Positions 1 through 5,897 are shown, counted from the stretch's first letter. The stretch: 6,269 nucleotides of DNA from an uncultured Roseburia sp. (GCA_947384095.1 CANDFU010000112.1:1-6269); one strand, 5' to 3'. Notes: generated from the letters alone by a model not told the origin. Made by a program: numbers and translations.

Positions 1-43
1 TGACGAGAGGTGACTGGAGTTCAGACGTGTGCTCTTCCGATCT
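1..43 (+). other. Illumina TruSeq adapter contamination
   Basis: Positions 10-43 match the 34-base TruSeq read-2 adapter: they begin GTGACTGGAGTTCAG and end GCTCTTCCGATCT. The eight bases before it (2-9, GACGAGAG) sit where the i7 index lies, and position 1 (T) fits the last base of the preceding P7 segment. From memory, the reverse complement CTCTCGTC is an index in the Illumina/IDT unique-dual set. Genomic sequence therefore starts at about 44. The block should be trimmed and must not be read as coding. The stop codon of the neighbouring regulator (54-56) lies outside it, so that gene is intact. Confidence 0.97.
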
Positions 44-53
44 TTTCCTTTCC

Positions 54-689
54 TCAATTCAGGCTTTTCACCACCGCCTCATAGATAAACTGCTTTACCT
101 CGTCGCAGCCCGGCAGGTCTTCATCCCCCTGTTCCCTCTGCCGCTTTACCATATAAGCGGCAAACACGATGACCTGTGCGCCAAATGCCATCCGCCCGAG
201 ATAGCGATTCTCCTGCGTTACCACACCCTCTCTCCTGCCCTGTGCGATGAGCAGGTCAATCAGTTCATCCGTCCGCGTGCATTTCCGCTCTCCCCTCGTA
301 CGGTCATATTCGCGTCTGAGTGCCTCCGGCACCTCACAGGCTCCGGTCCCGATCTTAAGAAGCGCACAAAACGTCTGAATTTCCCCGAAGTGCTCCTCCA
401 TATAAGTAAGGATGCGGATGACTTTTTCCCGGAACGACATTTCACCCCCGATAACCCGCGCAAGCAATTCCTGCTTCCTGTGCACATCATAATCAAGCGC
501 CGTCACGATCAGGGCTTCTTTGGAGGGAAAATACTCATAAGCCGTTCCCTTCCCGATGCCCGCCCGCGTCGTAATGTCCGACACTTTGATACCCCTGATA
601 TCCGCGCCTTCCTTTAGCATCCCCGCCACAGCCTCATACATCAGCAATACCTTCCGGGGCGGATTGCAGAGGAGATCCCGTTCCGTCAT
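54..689 (-). CDS. TetR/AcrR-family transcriptional regulator
   Basis: This 211-residue one-component repressor is probably the local regulator of the RND efflux gene upstream. The N-terminal DNA-binding domain spans roughly residues 12-60. The helix-turn-helix is clear at 34-56 (IKVSDITTRAGIGKGTAYEYFPSK), including the family's G-x-G-T-x-Y-x-Y-F-x-S/N-K-E signature. The remaining ~150 residues are helical and variable, as expected for the ligand-binding and dimerisation domain, so the ligand cannot be read. The length is normal for the family. I chose the ATG at 687-689, which shares one base with the transporter's TGA stop (TGATG) and has GGAGGAGGA 6 nt upstream. A GTG at 690-692 would add one residue. 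The overlap implies translational coupling and co-transcription with the pump, hence probable autoregulation. The stop lies only 11 bp from adapter sequence, so whatever follows in the genome is unknown. Confidence 0.93.
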   Translation of the reverse strand: MTERDLLCNPPRKVLLMYEAVAGMLKEGADIRGIKVSDITTRAGIGKGTAYEYFPSKEALIVTALDYDVHRKQELLARVIGGEMSFREKVIRILTYMEEHFGEIQTFCALLKIGTGACEVPEALRREYDRTRGERKCTRTDELIDLLIAQGRREGVVTQENRYLGRMAFGAQVIVFAAYMVKRQREQGDEDLPGCDEVKQFIYEAVVKSLN

Positions 690-3600
690 CACAATTCCTC
701 CTCCGTCATACTCTTCTCGCGGTGAAAGGCATCGTAGATACAGGGCACGACGATCAGTGTCAGCAGCGTGCCGTAAATCAGGCCGCCCTCCGTCACGATT
801 GCCATGGGCTGCATCATCTCGGAGCCGTCGCCCAGTCCCATCGCCATCGTCGACATGGAAAGGATCGTCGTCAGCGCTGTCATCAGGATAGGCCTTAACC
901 TTGTCTTTCCCGATTCAACAATCGCCTCTTTTTTGCCCATCCCCTCCCTGCGGAGCTGATTGATATAATCGACCATGACAATCCCGTTGTTTACGATTAT
1001 CCCGGCCAGCATGACAAAACCAATCATTGCGACGACACTGACCTCATTTTTCGTAAAATACAGGGCAAACAGACCGCCCGTAAACGCCAGCGGAATCGTA
1101 AACATAATGATAAACGGCGACAGAAGCGACTGAAACTGAGCCACCATGACCAGATAAATAAAAATCACAGCGAGAAGCAGCATCAGATAAAGCTGGCTCA
1201 TCGCATCATTGATCATCTCGTCCTCTCCCGTCATCGCAATACTGTACCCCTCCGGAAGATCTATTTTTTCCAGCTCCTGTTTTAACGCGCCGCTGACCAG
1301 AGTCACATTGTGCGCATCGTCAATGCCCGCCGACACACTGATGTATCTGGTCTGCGAATCCCGGCTGATGACGTTTAAAGCGCTTCCCTCCTCAAAATCC
1401 ACGACATCCCGGATCGGGATCTCTTCTTCGTTTCCCTCCCGGTCCTCATAGGTAAACGTGATTCCGCGGATATCCTGCAGCGTCACTCCCGACTGTTCTT
1501 TCGTCTGCACATAAACCTTATAGTCCTTCAGATCGGTCGATATCGTCGTCGGAGAGGAGTCGGACGCCATCTTTGCATACACAAGCTGAAAAATCTGCGC
1601 CGTCGTCATCCCATATTCCGCCGCCTTGTCCTTATTGACATGAAGTGTAAAAGAACGCGTCGTGTCGTCAAGACCGTCCTCCACATCCATTGTCCCCTCC
1701 GCCGCTTCAACGATTGCGGCCGTCTCTGCCGCCAGCTCCTGCAGTTTGTCAAGATTGGGCCCGCTGATCTGCACCGTAATCCCGTTGCCTAAAAATGCGT
1801 TCATATCCGAGGCGGAGGCGTCTGCGCTCACCTCACAATCCATATCTTTTGTCAGTTCATTTACCTGTGCGATGATCGCTTCCCCGGAAACATCCGGCTC
1901 CTCGTCGAGAATCAGGTACATCGTAACACTCTCACTGCCGCCGCCAAGCGACATCATCGTTCCTCCGCCCACCATGGCGCCGATCGTATCAATCCCCTCG
2001 ATGCCGGAAAGCTTTTCCACAATCTCATCCGCCATGGCCGTAAGCTCCTCAAACGTCAGCGGTTCATCTTCCTTCGCCGCCACCGTCACCGTGAGCTGAT
2101 CCGTCTCCATATCCATGCTCATAAAAGTAAAACCGCGCGAAAACGCTGCCACGGCGCTCACTGCCAGAAGAACAACCACCAGAAGAAGGACAACCGGTTT
2201 AAAACGCAGCGAAAGCGCAAGAATCCTGCCGTAACCATCCTGTACCCTTTCAAAGAAATCATGCCGCACTTCCTTTGGCTTCTTCAGCACCCCGGCCGCC
2301 ATCATCGGCACAAAGGTAAGCGCAACGACAAGGCTGGCCGTGAGCGTAAAGAGAATCGTAAGCGCAATGTCCACAAATAACTGCCGCGTGATGCCCTCGG
2401 TAAAAATAATCGGCGCAAACACACAGACCGTCGTAAGCGTCGAGGCGATAATCGCCCCTGTCACCTGTCCGGCACCCTCTACAGCCGCTTTCCGGATGGA
2501 ATATCCCTCACTCTGAAGACGGTAAATATTTTCAATTACGACGATTGAATTGTCGACCAGCATACCGATCCCCAGCGCCAGGCCGGACAGCGAAATAATA
2601 TTGAGCGAAATATTGGTAAAATACATCATCACAATGGCAAAAATCACGCTCAGGGGGATGGAACAGCCGATCACCAGCGTCGGCTTGATATCTTTTAAAA
2701 ACACGATCAGCACAACCACGGCGAGAAGCGCTCCCACAATCATATTGGAGAGAACGGACTCAACGATAATATCTATGTAGACGCCCTGGTTCATCAGGAT
2801 CGCCATGCGCAGCCCCTCATTTTCACGTTCCAGCGAGGCGAACTTTTCCTGCGCGCGTTTTGTCACATCGCCTGTGGAGTAGCCGGTCTGTTTCTCAATG
2901 GAGAGCATCACCGCCGGATTGCCGTTGACCTTCGAATAAGATTCGGCGGAATTATCGGCCAATTCCACCTCCGCGACGTCGGACAGACGAATGGGCGCAA
3001 TCCCGTCCATGCCCATATCCATCAGTACGACATTTTTCAGATCTTCCATCGAGTCAAGTTTATCGCCGACCCTGATCATATACTGGTCTTCTTTTTCTCC
3101 GACATAACCGGCGGGCATGGAAAAATTCTGGGCGACCAGAAGATTTCCCAGCATCTCTGCAGTGAGAATCTTATTTAAATCCGCCGCCTCACCCGCGCTC
3201 TCCTTCGCCTCGTCAAGCTGCGCCTGTCCCATGGCGAGCTGATTTTCCCCGTCGGCGAGCTTTGCCGCCGCCTCGCTCATCTCAAGCACACCCGCAATCT
3301 GGGATTTGTTCAGCGTCTTTAACGCTTCATCCAGTGTGGTCTTTCCCTCTCCTACCTGTGACTGTGCCGACTGCAGCGATGCAATCCCTGTATTGACCTG
3401 GGCCAGTGTTTCCGTCAGTGTGGCGATCGCCTGCGGGATATCCTCTATGGACTGTATCTGAATCCCCAGTTCCCCCAGCGCTTCATTCTGTCCGGCAAGC
3501 TGCCCCGAAAGTCCGGCAAGCTGATCCATCAGCATCTGAAGCTGCATGCTCTGGTCCGCATTCTGTCCGGCAAGCTGCGCCTCAAGCTGCATCTGCAGTT

Positions 3601-4636
3601 CCTGCAGCTGGCTTTTTAACTCCGCCGTCTGCTCTTCGCCCCCGCCCTGTTCCTCAATCGCAAGGATCATCTGCTGCAGGTTGGCGATCTGCTCCTCCAG
3701 CACGCCGTTCTGGGTTCCCTGCTGCAGATTCAGTATCTCCTGCAGCGACGCAATCTGCCCGTTCAGCGCGTTTGCTTCGTCATATATTTTCTGAAGAGCC
3801 GGAATCGCCCCTTCGATCAGACTTTTCATCCCGGTCAGCATACCAAGGCTCATATTCATGTCAGACTCGCCGACAAACACCTGGATTTTGCCGTTAATCA
3901 CATCATTCTGTGCGCCGGCAAGCTGATTTTCAAGCTCGCCCTTACCCTTCGCAAGCTGCCGCTTCCCTTTCTTAAGCTGCTCCGACGCCTCGTCAAGCTC
4001 ACTCTGCGCCTCCTCAAACTGCTCTGCGATCTTCTCCTGTATCTTCTGGTTGAGCGCATCGATTTTATCCTCGTCCATTGTGACACGGATCGACTCTTCA
4101 AGCGCGCCCGTCGTCGAGACGGAAGCGACTCCCTCGACACTCTCTATGGAAGGAACGAGCTCGTTTTCCACATAGGAAGAAATTTCCGCCTGACTCATTC
4201 CTTCCACATCCACCGAAGCCACCATGACAGGCATCATATCCGGGTCCAGCTGCATGATCATCGGCGTCCCCACCGTATCCGGCCAGCTTCCCTCAAGCTG
4301 GTCCAGCTTCTGCTGCATCTCAATGAGAACCGAGTCCATATTGGCACTCTGCTCATACTCTAAGATGACCGTGGAATAGCTGTCATAGGAGCCGGAACTG
4401 ATGTTTTTTATATTAGAAGTCGTAGCCATCGCCGCCTCGATGGGCGCGGTCACATCCGTCTCTACCTCCTCCGGGCTGGCCCCGATATCCGTGGTTATCA
4501 CCAGCGCATAGGGCAGATTCATATCCGGCAGCAGATCCGTCGTCATCCGTGTCAGCGACACAACGCCCAGCACAATGACCAGAACGACGCCCACCAGCAC
4601 GGTATATGGTTTTTTCACACTGAATTTCGAAAACAA
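689..4636 (-). CDS. RND-family (HAE1/AcrB-like) efflux transporter with a large coiled-coil insertion
   Basis: This is a cytoplasmic-membrane, proton-driven exporter of the RND superfamily; its substrate cannot be inferred. The duplicated plan is visible: TM1 ~11-29, first extracytoplasmic half ~30-625, TM2-TM6 ~629-781, cytoplasmic loop ~783-811, TM7 ~812-832, second extracytoplasmic half ~833-1143, and TM8-TM12 ~1146-1303. TM4 carries GIGMLVDNSIVVIENIYR, with Asp695 matching AcrB Asp407 and Asn696 replacing Asp408. TM10 carries AGIIVNNGIVMVDYINQLRR, with Asn1216 in place of AcrB Lys940. At 1315 residues it is ~270 longer than AcrB or SwrC, and the excess is an insertion at ~196-487. The start is TTG at 4634-4636: AGGAAG lies 5 nt upstream, and in-frame TGA TAA codons just before it exclude a longer N-terminus. 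It is the first gene of an operon with the TetR regulator. No adaptor (HlyD/AcrA-like) gene is visible. Alternative family members (CzcA-type metal pumps) are less likely because the TM4 and TM10 motifs are HAE1-like. Confidence 0.95.
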   Translation of the reverse strand: MFSKFSVKKPYTVLVGVVLVIVLGVVSLTRMTTDLLPDMNLPYALVITTDIGASPEEVETDVTAPIEAAMATTSNIKNISSGSYDSYSTVILEYEQSANMDSVLIEMQQKLDQLEGSWPDTVGTPMIMQLDPDMMPVMVASVDVEGMSQAEISSYVENELVPSIESVEGVASVSTTGALEESIRVTMDEDKIDALNQKIQEKIAEQFEEAQSELDEASEQLKKGKRQLAKGKGELENQLAGAQNDVINGKIQVFVGESDMNMSLGMLTGMKSLIEGAIPALQKIYDEANALNGQIASLQEILNLQQGTQNGVLEEQIANLQQMILAIEEQGGGEEQTAELKSQLQELQMQLEAQLAGQNADQSMQLQMLMDQLAGLSGQLAGQNEALGELGIQIQSIEDIPQAIATLTETLAQVNTGIASLQSAQSQVGEGKTTLDEALKTLNKSQIAGVLEMSEAAAKLADGENQLAMGQAQLDEAKESAGEAADLNKILTAEMLGNLLVAQNFSMPAGYVGEKEDQYMIRVGDKLDSMEDLKNVVLMDMGMDGIAPIRLSDVAEVELADNSAESYSKVNGNPAVMLSIEKQTGYSTGDVTKRAQEKFASLERENEGLRMAILMNQGVYIDIIVESVLSNMIVGALLAVVVLIVFLKDIKPTLVIGCSIPLSVIFAIVMMYFTNISLNIISLSGLALGIGMLVDNSIVVIENIYRLQSEGYSIRKAAVEGAGQVTGAIIASTLTTVCVFAPIIFTEGITRQLFVDIALTILFTLTASLVVALTFVPMMAAGVLKKPKEVRHDFFERVQDGYGRILALSLRFKPVVLLLVVVLLAVSAVAAFSRGFTFMSMDMETDQLTVTVAAKEDEPLTFEELTAMADEIVEKLSGIEGIDTIGAMVGGGTMMSLGGGSESVTMYLILDEEPDVSGEAIIAQVNELTKDMDCEVSADASASDMNAFLGNGITVQISGPNLDKLQELAAETAAIVEAAEGTMDVEDGLDDTTRSFTLHVNKDKAAEYGMTTAQIFQLVYAKMASDSSPTTISTDLKDYKVYVQTKEQSGVTLQDIRGITFTYEDREGNEEEIPIRDVVDFEEGSALNVISRDSQTRYISVSAGIDDAHNVTLVSGALKQELEKIDLPEGYSIAMTGEDEMINDAMSQLYLMLLLAVIFIYLVMVAQFQSLLSPFIIMFTIPLAFTGGLFALYFTKNEVSVVAMIGFVMLAGIIVNNGIVMVDYINQLRREGMGKKEAIVESGKTRLRPILMTALTTILSMSTMAMGLGDGSEMMQPMAIVTEGGLIYGTLLTLIVVPCIYDAFHREKSMTEEEL
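3176..4051 (-). other. Region encoding the ~290-residue coiled-coil insertion in the RND docking domain
   Basis: This sub-region covers about residues 196-487 of the transporter. Flanking residues align by eye with AcrB: 'EESIRVTMDEDKIDAL' corresponds to the AcrB strand before Leu-Thr-Pro, and 'LTAEMLGNLLVAQN' corresponds to 'LTPVDVITAIKAQN'. The insert therefore sits in the docking (DN) domain, pointing away from the membrane. It is rich in Gln, Glu, Leu, Ala and Met, with heptad-like spacing. Both arms carry the L-x(2)-G-x(2)-QL/EL pattern of YhgE/Pip- and MMPL-type extracellular coils (QLKKGKRQLAKGKGELENQL near 219; KLADGENQLAMGQAQLDEAK near 459). Gly-rich (331-333) and Pro (279, 401) positions mark likely breaks or turns. 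The second extracytoplasmic half lacks a matching insert. Confidence 0.8.
3484..3578. repeat. Internal 20-bp direct repeat inside the coiled-coil region
   Basis: A perfect 20-base repeat (CATTCTGTCCGGCAAGCTGC on the plus strand) occurs at 3484-3503 and 3559-3578. The offset is 75 bp, exactly 25 codons. It encodes the QLAGQN motif at residues ~354-359 and ~379-384. A looser relative, QLAG, occurs at 238-241 and 372-375. This points to growth of the coil by short in-frame duplication. Confidence 0.75.
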
Positions 4637-4640
4637 TATC

Positions 4641-4647
4641 CCTTCCT
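4641..4647 (-). promoter_or_regulatory. Ribosome binding site that fixes the TTG start of the RND gene
   Basis: The minus strand reads AGGAAGG ending 4 nt before TTG (4634-4636). In-frame TGA and TAA codons lie just upstream and there is no ATG or GTG between them and this TTG. TTG is therefore the only good initiator. This weaker start may limit pump synthesis. Confidence 0.7.
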
Positions 4648-4664
4648 CGCAATCTTATCAACGT

Positions 4665-4680
4665 CCGACCCGCCGGTCGG
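4665..4680. promoter_or_regulatory. Palindromic candidate operator in the RND leader
   Basis: CCGACC-CGCC-GGTCGG is an inverted repeat with perfect 6-bp arms and a 4-bp spacer. It lies between the candidate promoter and the TTG start of the RND gene, near the expected transcription start. This is where a TetR-family repressor commonly binds, and one is encoded in the same operon. As RNA it could also form a stable leader hairpin, so binding is inferred, not shown. Confidence 0.5.
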
Positions 4681-4688
4681 CACTTTTC

Positions 4689-4716
4689 AGTTTACGCATT
4701 TTAATATAAATTGCAA
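4689..4716 (-). promoter_or_regulatory. Candidate promoter of the RND-TetR operon
   Basis: On the minus strand, TTGCAA (4711-4716; 4 of 6 bases of the -35 consensus) is followed after 16 bp by TAAACT (4689-4694; 4 of 6 of the -10). Initiation would fall at or just before the 4665-4680 palindrome. The whole interval 4689-4745 is AT-rich, and other pairings there are possible. Confidence 0.35.
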
Positions 4717-4733
4717 GGGAATTTCCGGATAAT

Positions 4734-4874
4734 TTATACATTTTTTATTGATTTTGCGTCTATCTGCCGTGTCCTAAAAACCCTGCCGCTCTCCGCAACA
4801 TTGCCGTCCTCCCTCAACAACCGCAGGTACACTGCCGCATGATATGTTTTTGAATTAGAATTTAACGTTCCCAT
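4734..4874 (-). pseudogene. Remnant of a serine site-specific recombinase (N-terminus only)
   Basis: The reading frame is 46 codons, from ATG at 4872-4874 (GGGGG about 7 nt upstream) to TAA at 4734-4736. Residues 9-29, KTYHAAVYLRLLREDGNVAES, resemble the first strand of the large serine recombinases of clostridial transposons and prophages, which typically read (A)AIYLRLSKEDGDK-ES. In those enzymes the Ser of RLS is the nucleophile. Here it is Leu20 (TTG, one C-to-T change from TCG), so the fragment could not cleave DNA. Similarity stops at about residue 29. The rest of the resolvase domain, the recombinase domain and the zinc-ribbon region are absent from the window. It lies directly upstream of the RND promoter, in the same direction, which suggests an old excision or deletion scar. 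The short motif limits certainty. Confidence 0.6.
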
Positions 4875-5150
4875 ATGCAATCCCCCTGTCCCGTCTTTCC
4901 TTATCCGGTGCCTGATCCGGATAACCCGGAAACCACAGGCCGCACAGATATTCAATATTCCGGCTTGCCACGGATCCCACAGATTTTCCATGACATGGCG
5001 CGGCGTCCCGCGGACTTCCTGCAATGTCCCGACCTTGTTACATCCGCCATAGATCCGGCTTCCGCCGCAGTGCGATCCTGCCGGAGGGCTTTTTATTTCA
5101 TAGAAATCCAGATATTTCAGCGCTTCACAGCAACAAGGCCTTTCCGATGA
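4875..5150. other. Gene-free decayed interval with a partial repeat
   Basis: No convincing gene is visible on either strand. Open frames crossing this stretch have atypical composition (many Cys, Arg, Trp and Pro) and no good ribosome binding site. The only recognisable items are a partial copy of the right-hand repeat family near 5067-5094 and the start of the recombinase remnant at 4874. It is best read as debris from a former mobile element. Confidence 0.5.
5067..5094 (+). repeat. Dispersed partial copy of the right-end repeat family
   Basis: GCAGTGCGATCCTGCCGGAG and the following GGCTTTTT match the 3' portion of the tandem repeats at 6033-6059 and 6160-6186. One substitution, one missing C and a small change in the T-run separate them. 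Here the surrounding unit is not preserved: the long hairpin and the GCGGCGGG segment are missing or unrecognisable. GCC-loop-GGC followed by T5 is weakly terminator-like on the plus strand. Confidence 0.65.
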
Positions 5151-5182
5151 AATAAAAAAAGTTACCCCGATCTGGTAACTTT
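5151..5182 (-). terminator. Rho-independent terminator, minus strand
   Basis: The minus strand reads AAAGTTACC, a 7-nt loop (AGATCGG), then GGTAACTTT running into TTTTATTTC. That gives a perfect 9-bp stem (5174-5182 with 5158-5166) and a 7-base U-tract (5154-5160), three bases of which pair with the stem's AAA. It probably ends the transcript of the small membrane-protein gene at 5359-5493, leaving a 3' untranslated region of about 200 nt. Confidence 0.8.
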
Positions 5183-5358
5183 CCTTCAAATACAACTGTA
5201 TGCCCTGACGCCCCTGCATTGGCATCGTCAGAAAACCCGAGGCTGTCTTTCTTTTCAGGCAGGCGATTTCATCACCCGCATAAAATGCAGACAGCCGTTC
5301 TGCCCCGCGCCGCGCTGCAGACGCATGGCGCACGGCAGATCCGGGAAATCCCCGCTTC
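5183..5358 (-). other. Long 3' region rich in inverted repeats upstream of the terminator
   Basis: These 176 bases lie between the small membrane-protein stop and the terminator, with no credible gene. Visible inverted repeats are CTGACG/CGTCAG (5205-5210 with 5226-5231, 15-nt loop), CTGCATT/AATGCAG (5214-5220 with 5284-5290) and GGCTGTCT/AGACAGCC (5241-5248 with 5289-5296). The last two interleave, so not all can form at once. This could be a structured untranslated region or an sRNA-like segment. No known RNA family is recognised. Confidence 0.35.
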
Positions 5359-5493
5359 CTAATCCTCTCCGTCCTCGTCGTCCACAATCGCCGCAGCCGT
5401 ACCGGCCACCGACGACACCACGGAAACAACAACGACATTCACCACCAGAAGCAGCAAAACCCCCATAAAAATCAGTAATCCACTCTCTGTCAT
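5359..5493 (-). CDS. Small single-pass membrane protein with acidic C-terminus, function unknown
   Basis: The product has 44 residues. Residues 1-5 are a short polar head, ~6-37 are a strongly hydrophobic Leu/Val/Ala segment (LLIFMGVLLLLVVNVVVVSV and on to AAAIV), and 38-44 are the acidic tail DDEDGED. There is not a single Lys, Arg or His, so the positive-inside rule gives no topology. I chose the ATG at 5491-5493 because GGAGG lies 5 nt upstream. An ATG four codons earlier (5503-5505) has GGAGG 12 nt away, which is less favourable but would give 48 residues (MEDD-). A good promoter (5539-5567) and terminator (5151-5182) frame it as a monocistronic unit, which supports a real gene despite its size. 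I do not recognise the family. The hydrophobic stretch, slightly long for one span, could also suit a small membrane-complex subunit or a membrane-active peptide. Confidence 0.65.
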   Translation of the reverse strand: MTESGLLIFMGVLLLLVVNVVVVSVVSSVAGTAAAIVDDEDGED

Positions 5494-5538
5494 ATCATCC
5501 TCCATGCCTGCTATATTCCTCCAAGTGCCATTATGTTC

Positions 5539-5567
5539 AGTATAACACATCACGTTTTTGTTGGAAA
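5539..5567 (-). promoter_or_regulatory. Sigma-A-type promoter of the small membrane-protein gene
   Basis: The minus strand has TTTCCA (5562-5567; 4 of 6 bases of the -35), a 17-bp spacer, then TATACT (5539-5544; 5 of 6 of the -10) preceded by TGT, an extended -10. Initiation near 5532 would give a leader of about 38 nt before the ATG at 5493. Confidence 0.75.
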
Positions 5568-5660
5568 GAGGGAATATTTCACCGCTTTTTCCCCATACTA
5601 TAGGAAGCGGCAAATTACCGTTTTCCGATATTACAGGAAACGACAGAATTCAGAAATGAC

Positions 5661-5665
5661 GGAGG
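5661..5665 (+). promoter_or_regulatory. Strong RBS of the 74-residue protein gene
   Basis: GGAGG lies 7 nt before the ATG at 5673-5675, which fixes the start. A clear promoter for this gene was not found between 5568 and 5660. CATACTATAGG near 5595 is AT-rich enough for a -10, but no partnered -35 was seen. Confidence 0.7.
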
Positions 5666-5672
5666 ATATTCC

Positions 5673-5897
5673 ATGAGTTACCTTAACAGCGATGCTGTCC
5701 CCATCGGCTTTGGGATGGGGCTTGCCCAGAACATCAATGCGATGAAACATTTTTCCGGAATGACCGAAGCGGAAAAAGAGGAAATTTTAAACCGCGCGCG
5801 CGACGCAAAATCAAAAAAAGAGATGGACGATCTGATTTCCAGTCTCAATCCCATGCCCGGCGCCACAGGGACTGCGGAGGACAATTCCTTTTTTTAA
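5673..5897 (+). CDS. Small soluble helical protein of unknown function
   Basis: The product has 74 residues and no signal peptide or membrane span. It opens with a Pro/Gly-containing segment (residues 9-17, VPIGFGMGL), then AQNINAMKHFSGM (18-30), a charged helix TEAEKEEILNRARDAKSKKE (31-50), then MDDLISSL, and ends in a flexible Pro/Gly/Thr tail ending NSFF. From memory, the layout (P-x-G-F-G-M-x-L-A-x-N, an aromatic, EK-rich helix, SK-x-EM-x-x-L) recurs in short hypothetical proteins of clostridia. I cannot assign a function or a verified family. Start choice is secure: GGAGG lies 7 nt before ATG. The gene is divergent from the small membrane-protein gene, with 179 bp between starts, so the two may share control. 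Codon use and amino-acid balance look like a real gene, and the antisense frame over the same bases has no RBS. Confidence 0.85.
   Translation: MSYLNSDAVPIGFGMGLAQNINAMKHFSGMTEAEKEEILNRARDAKSKKEMDDLISSLNPMPGATGTAEDNSFF

Noticed and set aside
27..617. Plus-strand frame of 196 codons
   Set aside because: It begins inside the sequencing adapter and runs antisense to the convincing TetR gene; its protein resembles no family and it has no RBS.
3406..3897. Plus-strand frames antisense to the coiled-coil region
   Set aside because: These frames are open only because of the Gln/Ala/Leu-rich codons of the RND gene on the other strand; they have no RBS or credible protein.
3898..4140. Minus-strand 80-codon Arg/Ser-rich frame
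   Set aside because: It is a shadow of the RND reading frame in a second frame, with highly skewed composition and no independent start signal.
4875..5150. Plus-strand frame of 91 codons
   Set aside because: It has no RBS or recognisable motif, and it crosses the dispersed repeat.
4734..5438. Minus-strand frame of 234 codons
   Set aside because: It overlaps the small membrane-protein gene out of frame, runs through the terminator hairpin, and has erratic composition. Only its last 46 codons, which have their own ATG and RBS, look like a gene remnant.
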